The notes below the pieces were generated by a model. It did not search any database. It was not told where the DNA came from and saw only the letters and a program-made list of their open reading frames with translations. Shown piece by piece: positions 9,125 to 17,617 of a stretch of DNA of 64,000 bases; the first letter of the stretch is position 1; every line of letters starts with the position of its first letter. Both the position numbers and the translations under genes were made by a program. The DNA is from Acetoanaerobium sticklandii (GTDB lineage: Bacteria > Bacillota > Clostridia > Peptostreptococcales > Filifactoraceae): contig NC_014614.1 of assembly GCF_000196455.1 (NCBI RefSeq), positions 1,596,001-1,660,000 of the forward strand, given 5' to 3'.

Positions 9125-9730
9125 CTAATAACCTAAATTTTCTCCAACTATACATATCCTAATATCGGTAGTAGGGATATTTCCTTCAATTATAGTTGTT
9201 ACATTACACATTCTTTCATCACTTCTACAGTCAGTACATTGTCCTGTCACTGCACAAGGCAAGTTTCTTTCAAGTCTTCTTGCATTTTGAGGGCATGCAA
9301 TAGTTTTAATACGATTCAGAGCGCTATCTAAATCATTCGCAATTTTATTTTCTCCAGCTATTATAAAAACTTTTTTAGGCCCAAAAATCATAGACGCAAC
9401 TCTGTTTGCATTACCGTCGATATTCACAAGTCTGCCATCTAAGGTAATCGCATTTGTGCTTGAAAAATATGAATCTACGTGCTGAGCTTTCTTTAGCACT
9501 TCGAGTCTCTCATTTGGCTCAGCCTTCCAGTGCCAAAAAACTTCTTTTCCTTGATCTATGAACTTCTCATAAAGACCTAAGTCATCTAATGTTTTTGATC
9601 CACCAAATCCTATTTTTTCATCCTCATTTGTTTCCTTCATGATGTATTTAAATAATTCATCTCTATCTACAAAGAACTCTGCTTTAAATCTTCTTATTCT
9701 TAGATTTTTAATTAAATTATCTATACTCAA
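9125..9730 (-). CDS. LUD-domain protein (LutC/YkgG-like)
   Basis: A 201-residue single-domain LUD (DUF162) protein with the family motifs FGGSKTLDDLGLYEKF, STNAITLDGRLVNIDGNANRVA and GPKKVFIIAGENKI. The C-terminal part is cysteine-rich: CPQNARRLE, then C, C, C and C in the segment CAVTGQCTDCRSDERMC. This could bind an iron-sulfur cluster or zinc, though no cluster has been shown from this sequence. It is not next to lactate-utilisation genes; it precedes the desulfurase-thiI pair by 9 bases in the same operon. The family assignment is firm and the role is not. Confidence 0.85.
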   Translation of the reverse strand: MSIDNLIKNLRIRRFKAEFFVDRDELFKYIMKETNEDEKIGFGGSKTLDDLGLYEKFIDQGKEVFWHWKAEPNERLEVLKKAQHVDSYFSSTNAITLDGRLVNIDGNANRVASMIFGPKKVFIIAGENKIANDLDSALNRIKTIACPQNARRLERNLPCAVTGQCTDCRSDERMCNVTTIIEGNIPTTDIRICIVGENLGY

Positions 9731-9837
9731 TTTTACTCACCTCTAACGATAATTTTATATAATATATTATTTATTATAACTTAAAACAAAAAAATTACCT
9801 ATCATAATTATGTTTTATGCAGCTTTTTAAAAAATTA

Positions 9838-9866
9838 TTGCAGATAATACATTTATTTGGTATACT
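9838..9866 (+). promoter_or_regulatory. Sigma-A promoter of a short leader or small RNA
   Basis: TTGCAG (9838-9843), a 17-base spacer and TATACT (9861-9866) make a near-consensus promoter. Transcription would begin near 9873, just before the first stem-loop of the C-rich RNA. Confidence 0.75.
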
Positions 9867-9872
9867 ATTAAA

Positions 9873-9967
9873 GACGGTTATCCCCCCTGATAACCTCAAA
9901 ATCTCTATTCCCAATACCCCTTTGAAACGAGTTTTTCGTTTACCTCTGCAAATGCAGAGGTTTTTTT
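9873..9967 (+). ncRNA. Candidate small RNA or terminated leader with C-rich loops, about 95 nt
   Basis: The RNA follows a good promoter and ends in a strong terminator. It contains a 7-bp hairpin GGTTATC/GATAACC (9876-9895) whose loop is a run of Cs, a single-stranded-looking stretch with further C-rich runs (TTCCCAATACCCC), and a small AAACG/CGTTT hairpin. C-rich unpaired loops in Gram-positive small RNAs pair with Shine-Dalgarno sequences. No known riboswitch consensus was recognised. It fills most of the 313-base gap before the asparaginase gene and could act separately or as an attenuator of that gene. Confidence 0.5.
9942..9967 (+). terminator. Terminator of the C-rich RNA
   Basis: ACCTCTGCA and TGCAGAGGT form a tight stem followed by seven Ts. 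It lies about 75 bases upstream of the asparaginase start, so read-through or a separate promoter is needed for that gene. Confidence 0.88.
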
Positions 9968-9976
9968 CTATTTATG

Positions 9977-10006
9977 TAGACTTTTATAACTTTAAAATGT
10001 TAGAAT
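9977..10006 (+). promoter_or_regulatory. Possible asparaginase promoter
   Basis: TAGACT (9977-9982), an 18-base spacer and TAGAAT (10001-10006) lie downstream of the preceding terminator. The match is moderate. It would allow asparaginase expression independent of the C-rich RNA. Confidence 0.4.
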
Positions 10007-10043
10007 TTTATTATGCTGAAATTCACGAGAGGGGTTAGACTAA

Positions 10044-11021
10044 ATGAAACCAAAAGTGGCAATTATATTTACAGGTGGAACTATTTCTATGACCGTAGAC
10101 GAAAAAGTAGGAGCAGCAATTCCTACATTAACTGGTAGCCAAATCCTTTCTATGGTATCAAACATAGACAAGCTAGCAGAAATTGAAGTAATTGAGTATG
10201 CTGAAATTCCTGGTCCTCATATGACTATAGATAGATTAATGGAAATTCGCTCATTGATTCAAGATTTAGTGAAAAGAAATGATATAAGTGGAGTCATAAT
10301 AACACATGGAACAGATTCCCTTGAAGAAACTGCATATTTTCTTGACTTAACGATTAATACACCTAAACCAGTAGTTGTTGTGGGTGCTATGAGAAACAGT
10401 TCAGAGCTTGGATATGATGGTCCAAGCAATTTAGCTGCAGCAGTTTGTACTGCGATATCTCCTCTTGCTATGAACAAGGGAGTCTTAGTAGTATTAAACA
10501 ACGAAGTTAACCTTGCAATGGAAGTTACAAAAACTAATACCTTGTCACTTAATACCTTTCAGTCTCCATATGGTGCAATTGGAACAATTGATACAAATGA
10601 TTTAATCGTACATAGAGATATAGTAACAAAACAATTTATCGATACTGATACCATAGAAAATAATGTCTATCTAATTAAATCCTATTTAGACATGGATGAT
10701 TCTCTTATAAATTGTGCTGTAAATGCCGGAGCAAAAGGAATAGTAATAGAAGCAATGGGAAGAGGTAATTTGCCTCCAAAGGCCTTAGCTGGAGTTAAGT
10801 ATGCCCTAAAAAATAATGTAGTAGTAGTTATAGTATCTAGATGCCCTTCAGGTAGAGTTATGGAATCTTATGGATATGAAGGTGGGGGAAAGGATTTGAC
10901 CTCTATGGGAGTAGTTCTAGGCGGCGAGCTAAATGGTCAAAAAGCAAGACTTAAGCTAATGGTAGCACTTGGATATACCGATGATATTGATGAAATTAGA
11001 AATATTTTTAAAATATCTTAA
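10044..11021 (+). CDS. L-asparaginase, type I-like
   Basis: Hydrolyses asparagine to aspartate and ammonia. The catalytic Thr 13 lies in TGGTISM and the second triad stretch is HGTDSLEETA (Thr 90, Asp 91). GYDGPSNL and the EAMGRGNLPP signature follow in the order expected for the family. There is no signal peptide, so the enzyme is cytoplasmic. The length of 325 residues is normal. The ATG sits 9 bases after AGAGGGG. The gene is monocistronic between the upstream terminator and a long hairpin downstream. It probably feeds amino-acid fermentation. Confidence 0.93.
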   Translation: MKPKVAIIFTGGTISMTVDEKVGAAIPTLTGSQILSMVSNIDKLAEIEVIEYAEIPGPHMTIDRLMEIRSLIQDLVKRNDISGVIITHGTDSLEETAYFLDLTINTPKPVVVVGAMRNSSELGYDGPSNLAAAVCTAISPLAMNKGVLVVLNNEVNLAMEVTKTNTLSLNTFQSPYGAIGTIDTNDLIVHRDIVTKQFIDTDTIENNVYLIKSYLDMDDSLINCAVNAGAKGIVIEAMGRGNLPPKALAGVKYALKNNVVVVIVSRCPSGRVMESYGYEGGGKDLTSMGVVLGGELNGQKARLKLMVALGYTDDIDEIRNIFKIS

Positions 11022-11076
11022 TAGCAAATTTCTACAAAAATTCAATTAGGATTTTAGTAGTCTCAATAAAAATAGT

Positions 11077-11127
11077 AGGGCTAATTGGAAATAAAGAACT
11101 TTCATTTCCAATAGCCCTGTTTTTCTT
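11077..11127. terminator. Terminator after the asparaginase gene
   Basis: AGGGCTA and TTGGAAAT pair across a short loop with ATTTCCAA and TAGCCCT, and GTTTTTCTTTT follows. It lies between converging genes. Confidence 0.88.
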
Positions 11128-11146
11128 TTAACACTAACGTTCTAAA

Positions 11147-11917
11147 CTACATTATTATTTTATTTGCTTTTTGATTGCCAATAACAGCTGCCCCAATTGC
11201 TCCAACATACTGAGCATATTCATGAGTCACCACTTCGCAATTTAGCTTTTCAGCTAATAGTAATCTTACTTCATTGCTCTTAGCAAGGCCTCCACTAAAA
11301 AATACTTTAGATTTAGAATTGATTGGCATTTTTTTTGCAAAATTTGAAGTTCTAATACAAATAGAATCAATAATTCCCTTTGCTATATTTCCTGGATCAT
11401 TATTATTAGCTAAAAGACTAATCACTTCACTCTCTGCAAAAACTGTACACATACTCGAAATCTTAACAGCAGTTTTATCCTTGATAAAGCTATCTATATG
11501 TCCAATGTCTTTATGAAGTATTTTCATCATTACTTCAATAAACCTGCCAGTTCCTGCTGCGCACTTATCATTCATAAGAAAATCTATAACTTGGCCATCA
11601 GAGCTTAGCATGATTGCTTTACTATCTTGACCTCCAATGTCGATTACTGCATCAATTCCATTACATAGATAAGCAGCACCCTTTGCATGACAAGTTATCT
11701 CCGTAATAGATTTATCGGCATTTTCAAGTAAGTTCCTGCCATATCCAGTTGTTACAGTAAAGGCTTCTTTTCCCTTAGTCAGTTCTGAGTGTATACTCAT
11801 CATCGTACTCTTTGGATTATAGCCAGTTGGCTCAATAAGAGTTTTTATAATTGAATTATTTTCAAACAAAACTCCTTTTGTGGTAGTAGAGCCAGAATCA
11901 ATTCCTACAATTAACAT
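11147..11917 (-). CDS. ATP-dependent activase (HgdC/BcrA/BadF family), reductase partner of the double-cubane protein
   Basis: ASKHA-fold ATPase that drives one electron to very low potential on its partner. The phosphate loops are GIDSGSTTTKG near the N-terminus and VIDIGGQDSKA at about 93-102. Cys 120 (NDKCAAGTGRF) and Cys 158 (SSMCTVFAESE) provide the single [4Fe-4S] cluster that bridges the homodimer. The ATG at 11917 is preferred to the TTG just before it because it is 5-6 bases after AGGAGG. It follows the double-cubane protein gene by only a few bases, so the two form a two-gene operon. Confidence 0.92.
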   Translation of the reverse strand: MLIVGIDSGSTTTKGVLFENNSIIKTLIEPTGYNPKSTMMSIHSELTKGKEAFTVTTGYGRNLLENADKSITEITCHAKGAAYLCNGIDAVIDIGGQDSKAIMLSSDGQVIDFLMNDKCAAGTGRFIEVMMKILHKDIGHIDSFIKDKTAVKISSMCTVFAESEVISLLANNNDPGNIAKGIIDSICIRTSNFAKKMPINSKSKVFFSGGLAKSNEVRLLLAEKLNCEVVTHEYAQYVGAIGAAVIGNQKANKIIM

Positions 11918-11926
11918 CAATTCCTC

Positions 11927-13081
11927 CTATAGCATCTCTATAAACGCCGACATTCTAGTATTAAGCTGTCCTACATCAGATGTAGAATAATCAGTTTCTA
12001 TACTCATATACGGAATATTTTTTTCTTTATTTACAAATTGCTTGATTGTAAGAGTTTCAACGCTATAGGTATGACAGGCTTGCAATAAAACATCTACAAC
12101 TGCATCTACCTTATATTCATCTATAGCTTTATTAAGCATAGTTATCCTATTAGGGTTAGGAGTCATGCATGAACAGCCTATTGAAAGATATTTCTCAGCA
12201 AGAGCAGCATAAACATCGTTATTATCTTCTGATACATTTTCTTCAATAGCTTTAGCTCCCATACAGTTTTCAAAGAAAACAACATAAGCACCATTGTCTT
12301 CGATTGCTTTTACAACCTTTTCAGTTACTCCTCCAATTGGACAGCCTGTAATTAATATTCTAGGTTTTGAGTCTAGCTTCTTCCCAGAATTATACTCATC
12401 TAAAATTCGACTTGTAAGATTTTTTACTTCTTCAATAGTGTCTTCTCTATTAAACTTAAATGTTGAACCATAAAGAACTTTTAAAATATCTCCTCCTGAA
12501 ATTGCTGGTGGATTTAGTTTTCCAAGAGAATAAAAATCCTTAAGAGCTGAACGCTCTCTATTTTTTAAATTAATAGCTGATTTTATTGCATCTTCAGTTA
12601 TTTCAACATCAAATTTTTCCTCTAGTAACTCTTTTAATTTTACTATTTCACTTTTCCACAGCTCAAATGCCTGATCTCCAAACTGAGTATTAGGAAGCTG
12701 CATCACATATACATCTTTAAACTGCCCCATATGCTCGTACATTTTCTTTTTACCATCACAGGTTGTCTCTCCTACTACTAAATCAGAAAAATAAAAATAT
12801 GGACATTTGTCTGTTTTTCCAAAACCATAACTTGACTTAATAAGTGGACAGAGATTTCTCGGTAAATCAACCTCAGCATCAGCTATAGTTTCGTCAGATG
12901 TCGCACATAAAGAAACTACTGCTGCTCCCATAGCAAGTGGTAGTTCTTGAGGCATATATGTACAAAATGTTCCAATCATTGGTTTATTTTGATCTTTGAA
13001 TTGTTTTGCAGAAATAAATCCATTTCTTCTTGCTTCAGAAAAATCCTCAAAAATTTCTGGTAAGTCTTTTCTTATTTCCAT
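11927..13081 (-). CDS. Double-cubane cluster protein (2-hydroxyacyl-CoA dehydratase subunit-like)
   Basis: Member of the HgdB/BcrC/FldB superfamily. It closely follows the pattern of the double-cubane cluster protein characterised in Carboxydothermus: FSEARRNGF, GTFCTYMPQE, NLCPLIKSSYGF, DKCPYFYFSDLVVGETTCDGKKK, TGCPIGG, ENCMGAK, IGCSCMTPNPNR and LLQACHTY. The well-spaced cysteines would hold an [8Fe-9S] double cubane. A true 2-hydroxyacyl-CoA dehydratase has two different subunits plus a CoA-transferase, which are absent here. The start was moved to the ATG at 13081, 7 bases after AGGAGG; an upstream in-frame ATG lacks a ribosome-binding site. The natural substrate is unknown. Confidence 0.9.
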   Translation of the reverse strand: MEIRKDLPEIFEDFSEARRNGFISAKQFKDQNKPMIGTFCTYMPQELPLAMGAAVVSLCATSDETIADAEVDLPRNLCPLIKSSYGFGKTDKCPYFYFSDLVVGETTCDGKKKMYEHMGQFKDVYVMQLPNTQFGDQAFELWKSEIVKLKELLEEKFDVEITEDAIKSAINLKNRERSALKDFYSLGKLNPPAISGGDILKVLYGSTFKFNREDTIEEVKNLTSRILDEYNSGKKLDSKPRILITGCPIGGVTEKVVKAIEDNGAYVVFFENCMGAKAIEENVSEDNNDVYAALAEKYLSIGCSCMTPNPNRITMLNKAIDEYKVDAVVDVLLQACHTYSVETLTIKQFVNKEKNIPYMSIETDYSTSDVGQLNTRMSAFIEML

Positions 13082-13223
13082 TAAATAACCTCCTAGTATT
13101 AATAATACTTCAATACTAATCATAAGATAGAAAAAAATACCCGTCTAATAGAAAGATTTTATTCAACAAATAGAAATTTCAAATACCTGCATTTTTTTAG
13201 TGTAGTATATTAAAGGTTTAATC

Positions 13224-14417
13224 TCAAATTGATGCGCTATAACCACTTAGTGCCCCTGTAGAAAATGCTATTTGCAGGTTATATCCTCCCGTATTAGCAT
13301 CTAAATCAAGCACTTCTCCCGCAAAATAAAGACCCTTTACAATTCTAGATTCTAAGGTTGATGGATTTACTTTTTTTAAATCTACGCCTCCTTTTGTAAC
13401 TATCCCTTCAGAGAGCTTTCCAAACCCAGTTACTTCGACATTATATGATTTTAAATTGCCAACTAATTCATTTGCTTGAGCTTTTTTCAAATTAAAAATC
13501 TTATCTGCATCTATATCTGGAAGTATTGTTTTAATAAGCTCAGTTGGAAGATATCCCTTGAATCTATTGTAAAGATTCTTCTTCGACTTTTCATATAGTA
13601 TGTCAGTAATTTTATCGCTAGATATGTCTGGTAAAAAATCTATGAATAAACTTATATCGCTTAGCTTATAGCTAGATATATAGCTGCTCAAATCTAACAC
13701 CGCAGGTCCACTAATTCCATTATGAGTAAATATCATAGAGCCTCTAGTTGAGTATAGTTTTTTACCATGCTTTGAAGTTAGTATAACATCATCTAATGAT
13801 ATCCCCGCTAAGTTTGAAGTCATGGAAGTTTTTAGTGGAACTAGAGCTGGATATAATTCAGTTGTTTTTATACCTAGCTTTTTTAAAATAGAAAATAGCT
13901 TTCCATCAGAGCCTGTTAAAGGATAACTGCATCCACCTGAACACACAACAACGCAGTCCGAAGTATATAAATTTTTATCCGTTTTCACACCCAATACTTT
14001 GGAATCTTGGATTATTATGTCAGATACGTCTTCGTTTAGCTTAATATCTACTTTACTTTCAATGAGCAGCTTTTCTAACACAGATAAAATCTCATCTGCC
14101 CTATTGCTTACTGGATATATTTTTTGCCCTTCAGATTTAAATTTAACACCTTCACTTTTAAACATTTCCAAAAGCTCATCTTTTCCAAAAAAATTAAATG
14201 AGCTATAAAGAAATTTTTCATTGCTAGTAATATGAGAATAAAAATCACTTAGAGGCAGATTGCTAGTAATATTGCATCTGCCTCCACCTGTTATAAGCAA
14301 TTTTTTACCTAAAATTTTATTCTTATCAAGCAGTGTTACACTTGAACTTTGTTTCGAAGCATAAAGCGCAGCCATCATACCTGATGGTCCTGCGCCAATT
14401 ATAACTATCTTTTTCAA
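13224..14417 (-). CDS. FAD-dependent oxidoreductase, HI0933/YhiN (BaiN-like) family
   Basis: Two-dinucleotide-fold flavoprotein of 397 residues. The N-terminal FAD motif is GAGPSGMMAALYAS, followed by the family signature LITGGGRCNITSN. A mid-protein VVCSGGCSYPLTGSDG loop and a C-terminal GLYFAGEVLDLDANTGGYNLQIAFSTG motif complete the FAD site. Family members are often annotated as aminoacetone oxidase or BaiN, but true substrates are mostly unproven. It lies 30 bases downstream of a gene of unknown function in the same direction. Confidence 0.9.
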   Translation of the reverse strand: MKKIVIIGAGPSGMMAALYASKQSSSVTLLDKNKILGKKLLITGGGRCNITSNLPLSDFYSHITSNEKFLYSSFNFFGKDELLEMFKSEGVKFKSEGQKIYPVSNRADEILSVLEKLLIESKVDIKLNEDVSDIIIQDSKVLGVKTDKNLYTSDCVVVCSGGCSYPLTGSDGKLFSILKKLGIKTTELYPALVPLKTSMTSNLAGISLDDVILTSKHGKKLYSTRGSMIFTHNGISGPAVLDLSSYISSYKLSDISLFIDFLPDISSDKITDILYEKSKKNLYNRFKGYLPTELIKTILPDIDADKIFNLKKAQANELVGNLKSYNVEVTGFGKLSEGIVTKGGVDLKKVNPSTLESRIVKGLYFAGEVLDLDANTGGYNLQIAFSTGALSGYSASI

Positions 14418-14446
14418 TATAATCTCCTTTATCTTACCCCGTCAAA

Positions 14447-14983
14447 TTAATTCATTGATAAAATTAAATTTTTAATATAATCCTTTACTTCTTTATCTTC
14501 AAATAAAACTACTTCCTCATTAAATAAATCTGGTTTTACTAAAAAGAAATTTAAATATAGTTTATTATTTTCAATCTTATTAGCATCCATATGTCCAGGG
14601 AAAAACACAATCTCTATTTCTTCATAAGGAAAATCAGCTTTACTTTCATTAATTTCTTTAGCTACATTATCTAAATTTAATTTTTTTAACGGAGCTATCA
14701 TCTGTTGCATTAGGGTCATGTCTTCAAGCATCCACATGTTATTATTCCAAAATCTTCTTTCTTTTTTATTTGTGCTATTAAGTAGCTCTCTATTTGATAT
14801 AGCGCTTAAAACTACTCTTACAGATTCCATACCAAACTCAGAATCATATACTTCTTTCATAGCATCTTTTCCTGCTATGCTCATTATATATGCCTCTCCT
14901 ACCTTTTCCTTATCTTTTGTTGCTTGCCAAAAATAAAGCATTCCCTCTAAAACTTCTAGGTTTAAAACTATTCTCTTTAACAT
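14447..14983 (-). CDS. Conserved-looking protein of unknown function, 178 residues
   Basis: No family was recognised with confidence. The protein is soluble and mostly alpha-helical at first (LNLEVLEGMLYFWQATKDKEKVGEAYI), with a tryptophan- and methionine-rich middle (RRFWNNNMWMLEDMTLMQQM) and a beta-rich end (IEIVFFPGHMDANKI, LYLNFFLVKPD). The ATG follows AGGAGG at good spacing. It sits between chorismate mutase upstream and the flavoprotein gene downstream, all on one strand with short gaps. Confidence 0.65.
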   Translation of the reverse strand: MLKRIVLNLEVLEGMLYFWQATKDKEKVGEAYIMSIAGKDAMKEVYDSEFGMESVRVVLSAISNRELLNSTNKKERRFWNNNMWMLEDMTLMQQMIAPLKKLNLDNVAKEINESKADFPYEEIEIVFFPGHMDANKIENNKLYLNFFLVKPDLFNEEVVLFEDKEVKDYIKNLILSMN

Positions 14984-15014
14984 TTTTCAGCCTCCTAAAA
15001 TAATTAATATAATT

Positions 15015-15293
15015 TTAATTTCCTGTATCCTTTGATTTAAGTTGTAGCTTTCTAGATATTGCAATTATAGCTTTCATATACTCAGTTATCTCATCACTAT
15101 AAGCCTTATTATTTAAGTTAAAGATTGCTTGGCTTATCACTTCTGCTTCTCTAAGCTCATTTACAATAGGTATATCATTATTTTTTTTAACCTTATCGAT
15201 ATTTGTTACTATATCTAACCTTTGCTCAAACAAATCAATCAGCTTTTTGTCAATTTCATCTATTTGGGCCCTATATGTTTTTAAATCTTTCAA
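15015..15293 (-). CDS. Chorismate mutase, AroQ class
   Basis: Monofunctional 92-residue all-helical chorismate mutase, converting chorismate to prephenate for phenylalanine and tyrosine synthesis. The active-site pattern is visible: R9 with the IDEIDKKLIDLFEQRLD helix, VKKNNDIPIV, and R48-E49 in ELREAEV. The start is a TTG, selected by TAGGAG 10 bases upstream. No prephenate dehydratase or dehydrogenase gene adjoins it. It follows the large FtsA-like gene. Confidence 0.9.
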   Translation of the reverse strand: MKDLKTYRAQIDEIDKKLIDLFEQRLDIVTNIDKVKKNNDIPIVNELREAEVISQAIFNLNNKAYSDEITEYMKAIIAISRKLQLKSKDTGN

Positions 15294-15330
15294 TAAAATC
15301 TTACTCCTAACTAATTACTTCACAACAAAA

Positions 15331-17433
15331 CTATATCCATTTTATAACAACTTCATCGCCATTTTTTAGCTCCTTCATAAAATCAGCTTGACTTCCATTA
15401 TGAAGCAAAAGCAGCTTTCCATTTGCCTTAGTTCTATCAAAATCTATATAATCAAAAATATCAATAAATAGTAATTTTGATTTTTTAGGCTCTAGTTCTA
15501 TTAGCTCATCATTATATTTAATCTTAAACGTTGAATATACTAAATCTCTAGTTTGCCCAATATCATTATACACCTTATTATGTTGATCTGTTATGTTGTC
15601 GCTTTTGATATCGATTGTAAAGTTCTCAAAATAATTTTCTTTAGTTTCTTCTAATTCTTCTTCATCAATATCATAAGCTTGTAAATTCTCATACTCATTC
15701 GTAAAATCTATTTCACATCCAGAAACAAGAGGAGATGTAAGCTCAGACAGCTTATCGTTTACTAATATGCTATCTATCTCACCAATATTATAGTAATCAA
15801 ATAAGTCTTTGACTGAGTACAAATATTTATAATCTATCTTGTCATTGTCATTTAACTCACAATCCCAAGCATCTATGCTTTGGCCATTTAATGTAACATC
15901 TACTATTCTATTTTTAGGTTCTTTTTTTAAATACACTACATCTTTTTCATCCAAAATTTGATTTAAATAAATCTTAGCATTTTTACCCTGAATAGCAGGA
16001 TCTATTATTATACTATCTCCATCGTTGATGTCAGAATCTAAGTTTGCAATTTTTCCATTTAAAAATATATTTGCTTCCTTGCCGTACTCGCCTGTAATTA
16101 ACTTCTCAGTATTATTAACATAAATTTTTAAGGACTTACCTTTTCTTGGTATAAGGTCAATTGGATCAAATCCAGCTAAAATTATAGCATCACTAATTTT
16201 GAGCTTTTTACTTCTAAACATTTTTACTTTAGAGTCATTGACTCTTACTTCTATAAAATCATTTCTCTTATTTTTTGATGTGCACAAAATTATACCAATA
16301 GGGGTAACTCCTTCTGGCCCATTTACCATACCTTTTGATGCAATCAAATTTGGGATAGCCTCAATAGTTTTCATTGCAACTCTTTCTTTTGGAAGCTCCA
16401 GCTTTGATGCAATGAAATTATTCAGTCTAGGTATTTGGCTGGCTCCACCAATCAAAAATACTGCACTAGGAGACTTACCATTATGTTTTATTATATTTTC
16501 AGCTATCTCTGATGCTACACTTTCAATAGATGGTTCTATAGTATCTAGGATGTCAGCTGATGACATACTTTGATTGATGCCCAAAATGTCATTAAATGAT
16601 TGCTCACTGCTATTACATAAATTACATTTTACAGCTTCAGCAGTATCAAAATCTAAAAGATACGTCTTTGCTAACATTTCTGTAATTTCATCTCCAGCTG
16701 TAGAGGTCATAGCATAGGCCGCAATTGTACCATCTTTTGTAATTGCAATATCTGATGTTCCAGCTCCAATATCTACAAGTGCAACATTTAATAATCTTAT
16801 ATTATTTGGCACAGCTGCTTCTATGGCTGCAATAGGCTCTAGAGTCATGAATCCCACATCTAAACCTATATTATCCATAACCTTATAAAGCCCATCAACT
16901 ACAATTTGAGGTAGAAAAGTAGCGATAATTTCAATATACAGATTTGAGCCTTTATGACCAAGTGGGTTAATTATCATTGAATTATCAAGCATATAATTTA
17001 TAACTGTATGACCTACATTATAATAGTTATGGTTATTTTCATCTTGCTGAACAAGTATTTGTCTAGCTTTTTGGATAGCCTCTATTTCTAAGCTCTTTAG
17101 TATATGTTTGTCTACAGGTACATCAGGCTCTATTTTGATACTTGAATCTGTTCTAATTGTTTTTAATGATCTTCCTGCCGCAGCTATAGATACTTCCTTT
17201 AATTCATATCCAATTTCAAATTCTAGCTTTTCTTTTACTAATCTTGCTATTTTGGTTACGCCCTCAATATCATGAATTTGCCCGTCAAGCATAACTCTAT
17301 CTTTATGAAATTCAGTTACACTATGGATAATATTCAGCTTATCGTCAATAAACTCTGCTACTATACCCATTATGCTTCTAGTTCCTATATCAAGACAAAA
17401 AAATATTTTATTTTGGTTATCTATGGTATTCAT
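15331..17433 (-). CDS. Large FtsA-like actin-fold ATPase with repeated C-terminal modules
   Basis: A 700-residue protein with an actin/Hsp70-type ATPase of the FtsA/PilM class: phosphate-1 LDIGTRSIMG (about 14-23), an SHS2-like 1C insertion, phosphate-2 VDIGAGTSDIAI (220-231) and adenosine loop LIGGASQIPRL (327-337). Ordinary FtsA is about 400 residues. The extra 300 contain about four degenerate beta-rich modules of the form (I/V)xxNGK...LxDGDxIxI, near 456-477, 514-537, 556-577 and 675-699. No membrane helix or clear amphipathic tail was seen. The start was placed at the ATG 8 bases after AGGAAGGG. No ftsZ is nearby. A role in division or envelope assembly is inferred from the family. Confidence 0.82.
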   Translation of the reverse strand: MNTIDNQNKIFFCLDIGTRSIMGIVAEFIDDKLNIIHSVTEFHKDRVMLDGQIHDIEGVTKIARLVKEKLEFEIGYELKEVSIAAAGRSLKTIRTDSSIKIEPDVPVDKHILKSLEIEAIQKARQILVQQDENNHNYYNVGHTVINYMLDNSMIINPLGHKGSNLYIEIIATFLPQIVVDGLYKVMDNIGLDVGFMTLEPIAAIEAAVPNNIRLLNVALVDIGAGTSDIAITKDGTIAAYAMTSTAGDEITEMLAKTYLLDFDTAEAVKCNLCNSSEQSFNDILGINQSMSSADILDTIEPSIESVASEIAENIIKHNGKSPSAVFLIGGASQIPRLNNFIASKLELPKERVAMKTIEAIPNLIASKGMVNGPEGVTPIGIILCTSKNKRNDFIEVRVNDSKVKMFRSKKLKISDAIILAGFDPIDLIPRKGKSLKIYVNNTEKLITGEYGKEANIFLNGKIANLDSDINDGDSIIIDPAIQGKNAKIYLNQILDEKDVVYLKKEPKNRIVDVTLNGQSIDAWDCELNDNDKIDYKYLYSVKDLFDYYNIGEIDSILVNDKLSELTSPLVSGCEIDFTNEYENLQAYDIDEEELEETKENYFENFTIDIKSDNITDQHNKVYNDIGQTRDLVYSTFKIKYNDELIELEPKKSKLLFIDIFDYIDFDRTKANGKLLLLHNGSQADFMKELKNGDEVVIKWI

Positions 17434-17617
17434 GACAACACCCTTCCTGATAATCATTAATAACAATATAAATTATAGCATAAATAGTTTTTATTAATAG
17501 ATATAATCGACTAAGCTTGTTGAATTTCTATTAATATAATCTTATACTAAAAAGTGGAACAATATTATTAAATCTAAGATATAATATAATACAGAATAAA
17601 TAGATGGAGGAAATATA

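Noticed and set aside
9817..10038. A 73-codon rightward frame upstream of asparaginase
   Set aside because: It has no ribosome-binding site, crosses a promoter, hairpins and a strong terminator, and overlaps the C-rich RNA; its composition is not protein-like.
16199..16573. A 124-codon rightward frame within the FtsA-like gene
   Set aside because: Antisense shadow; the leftward gene has clear motifs.
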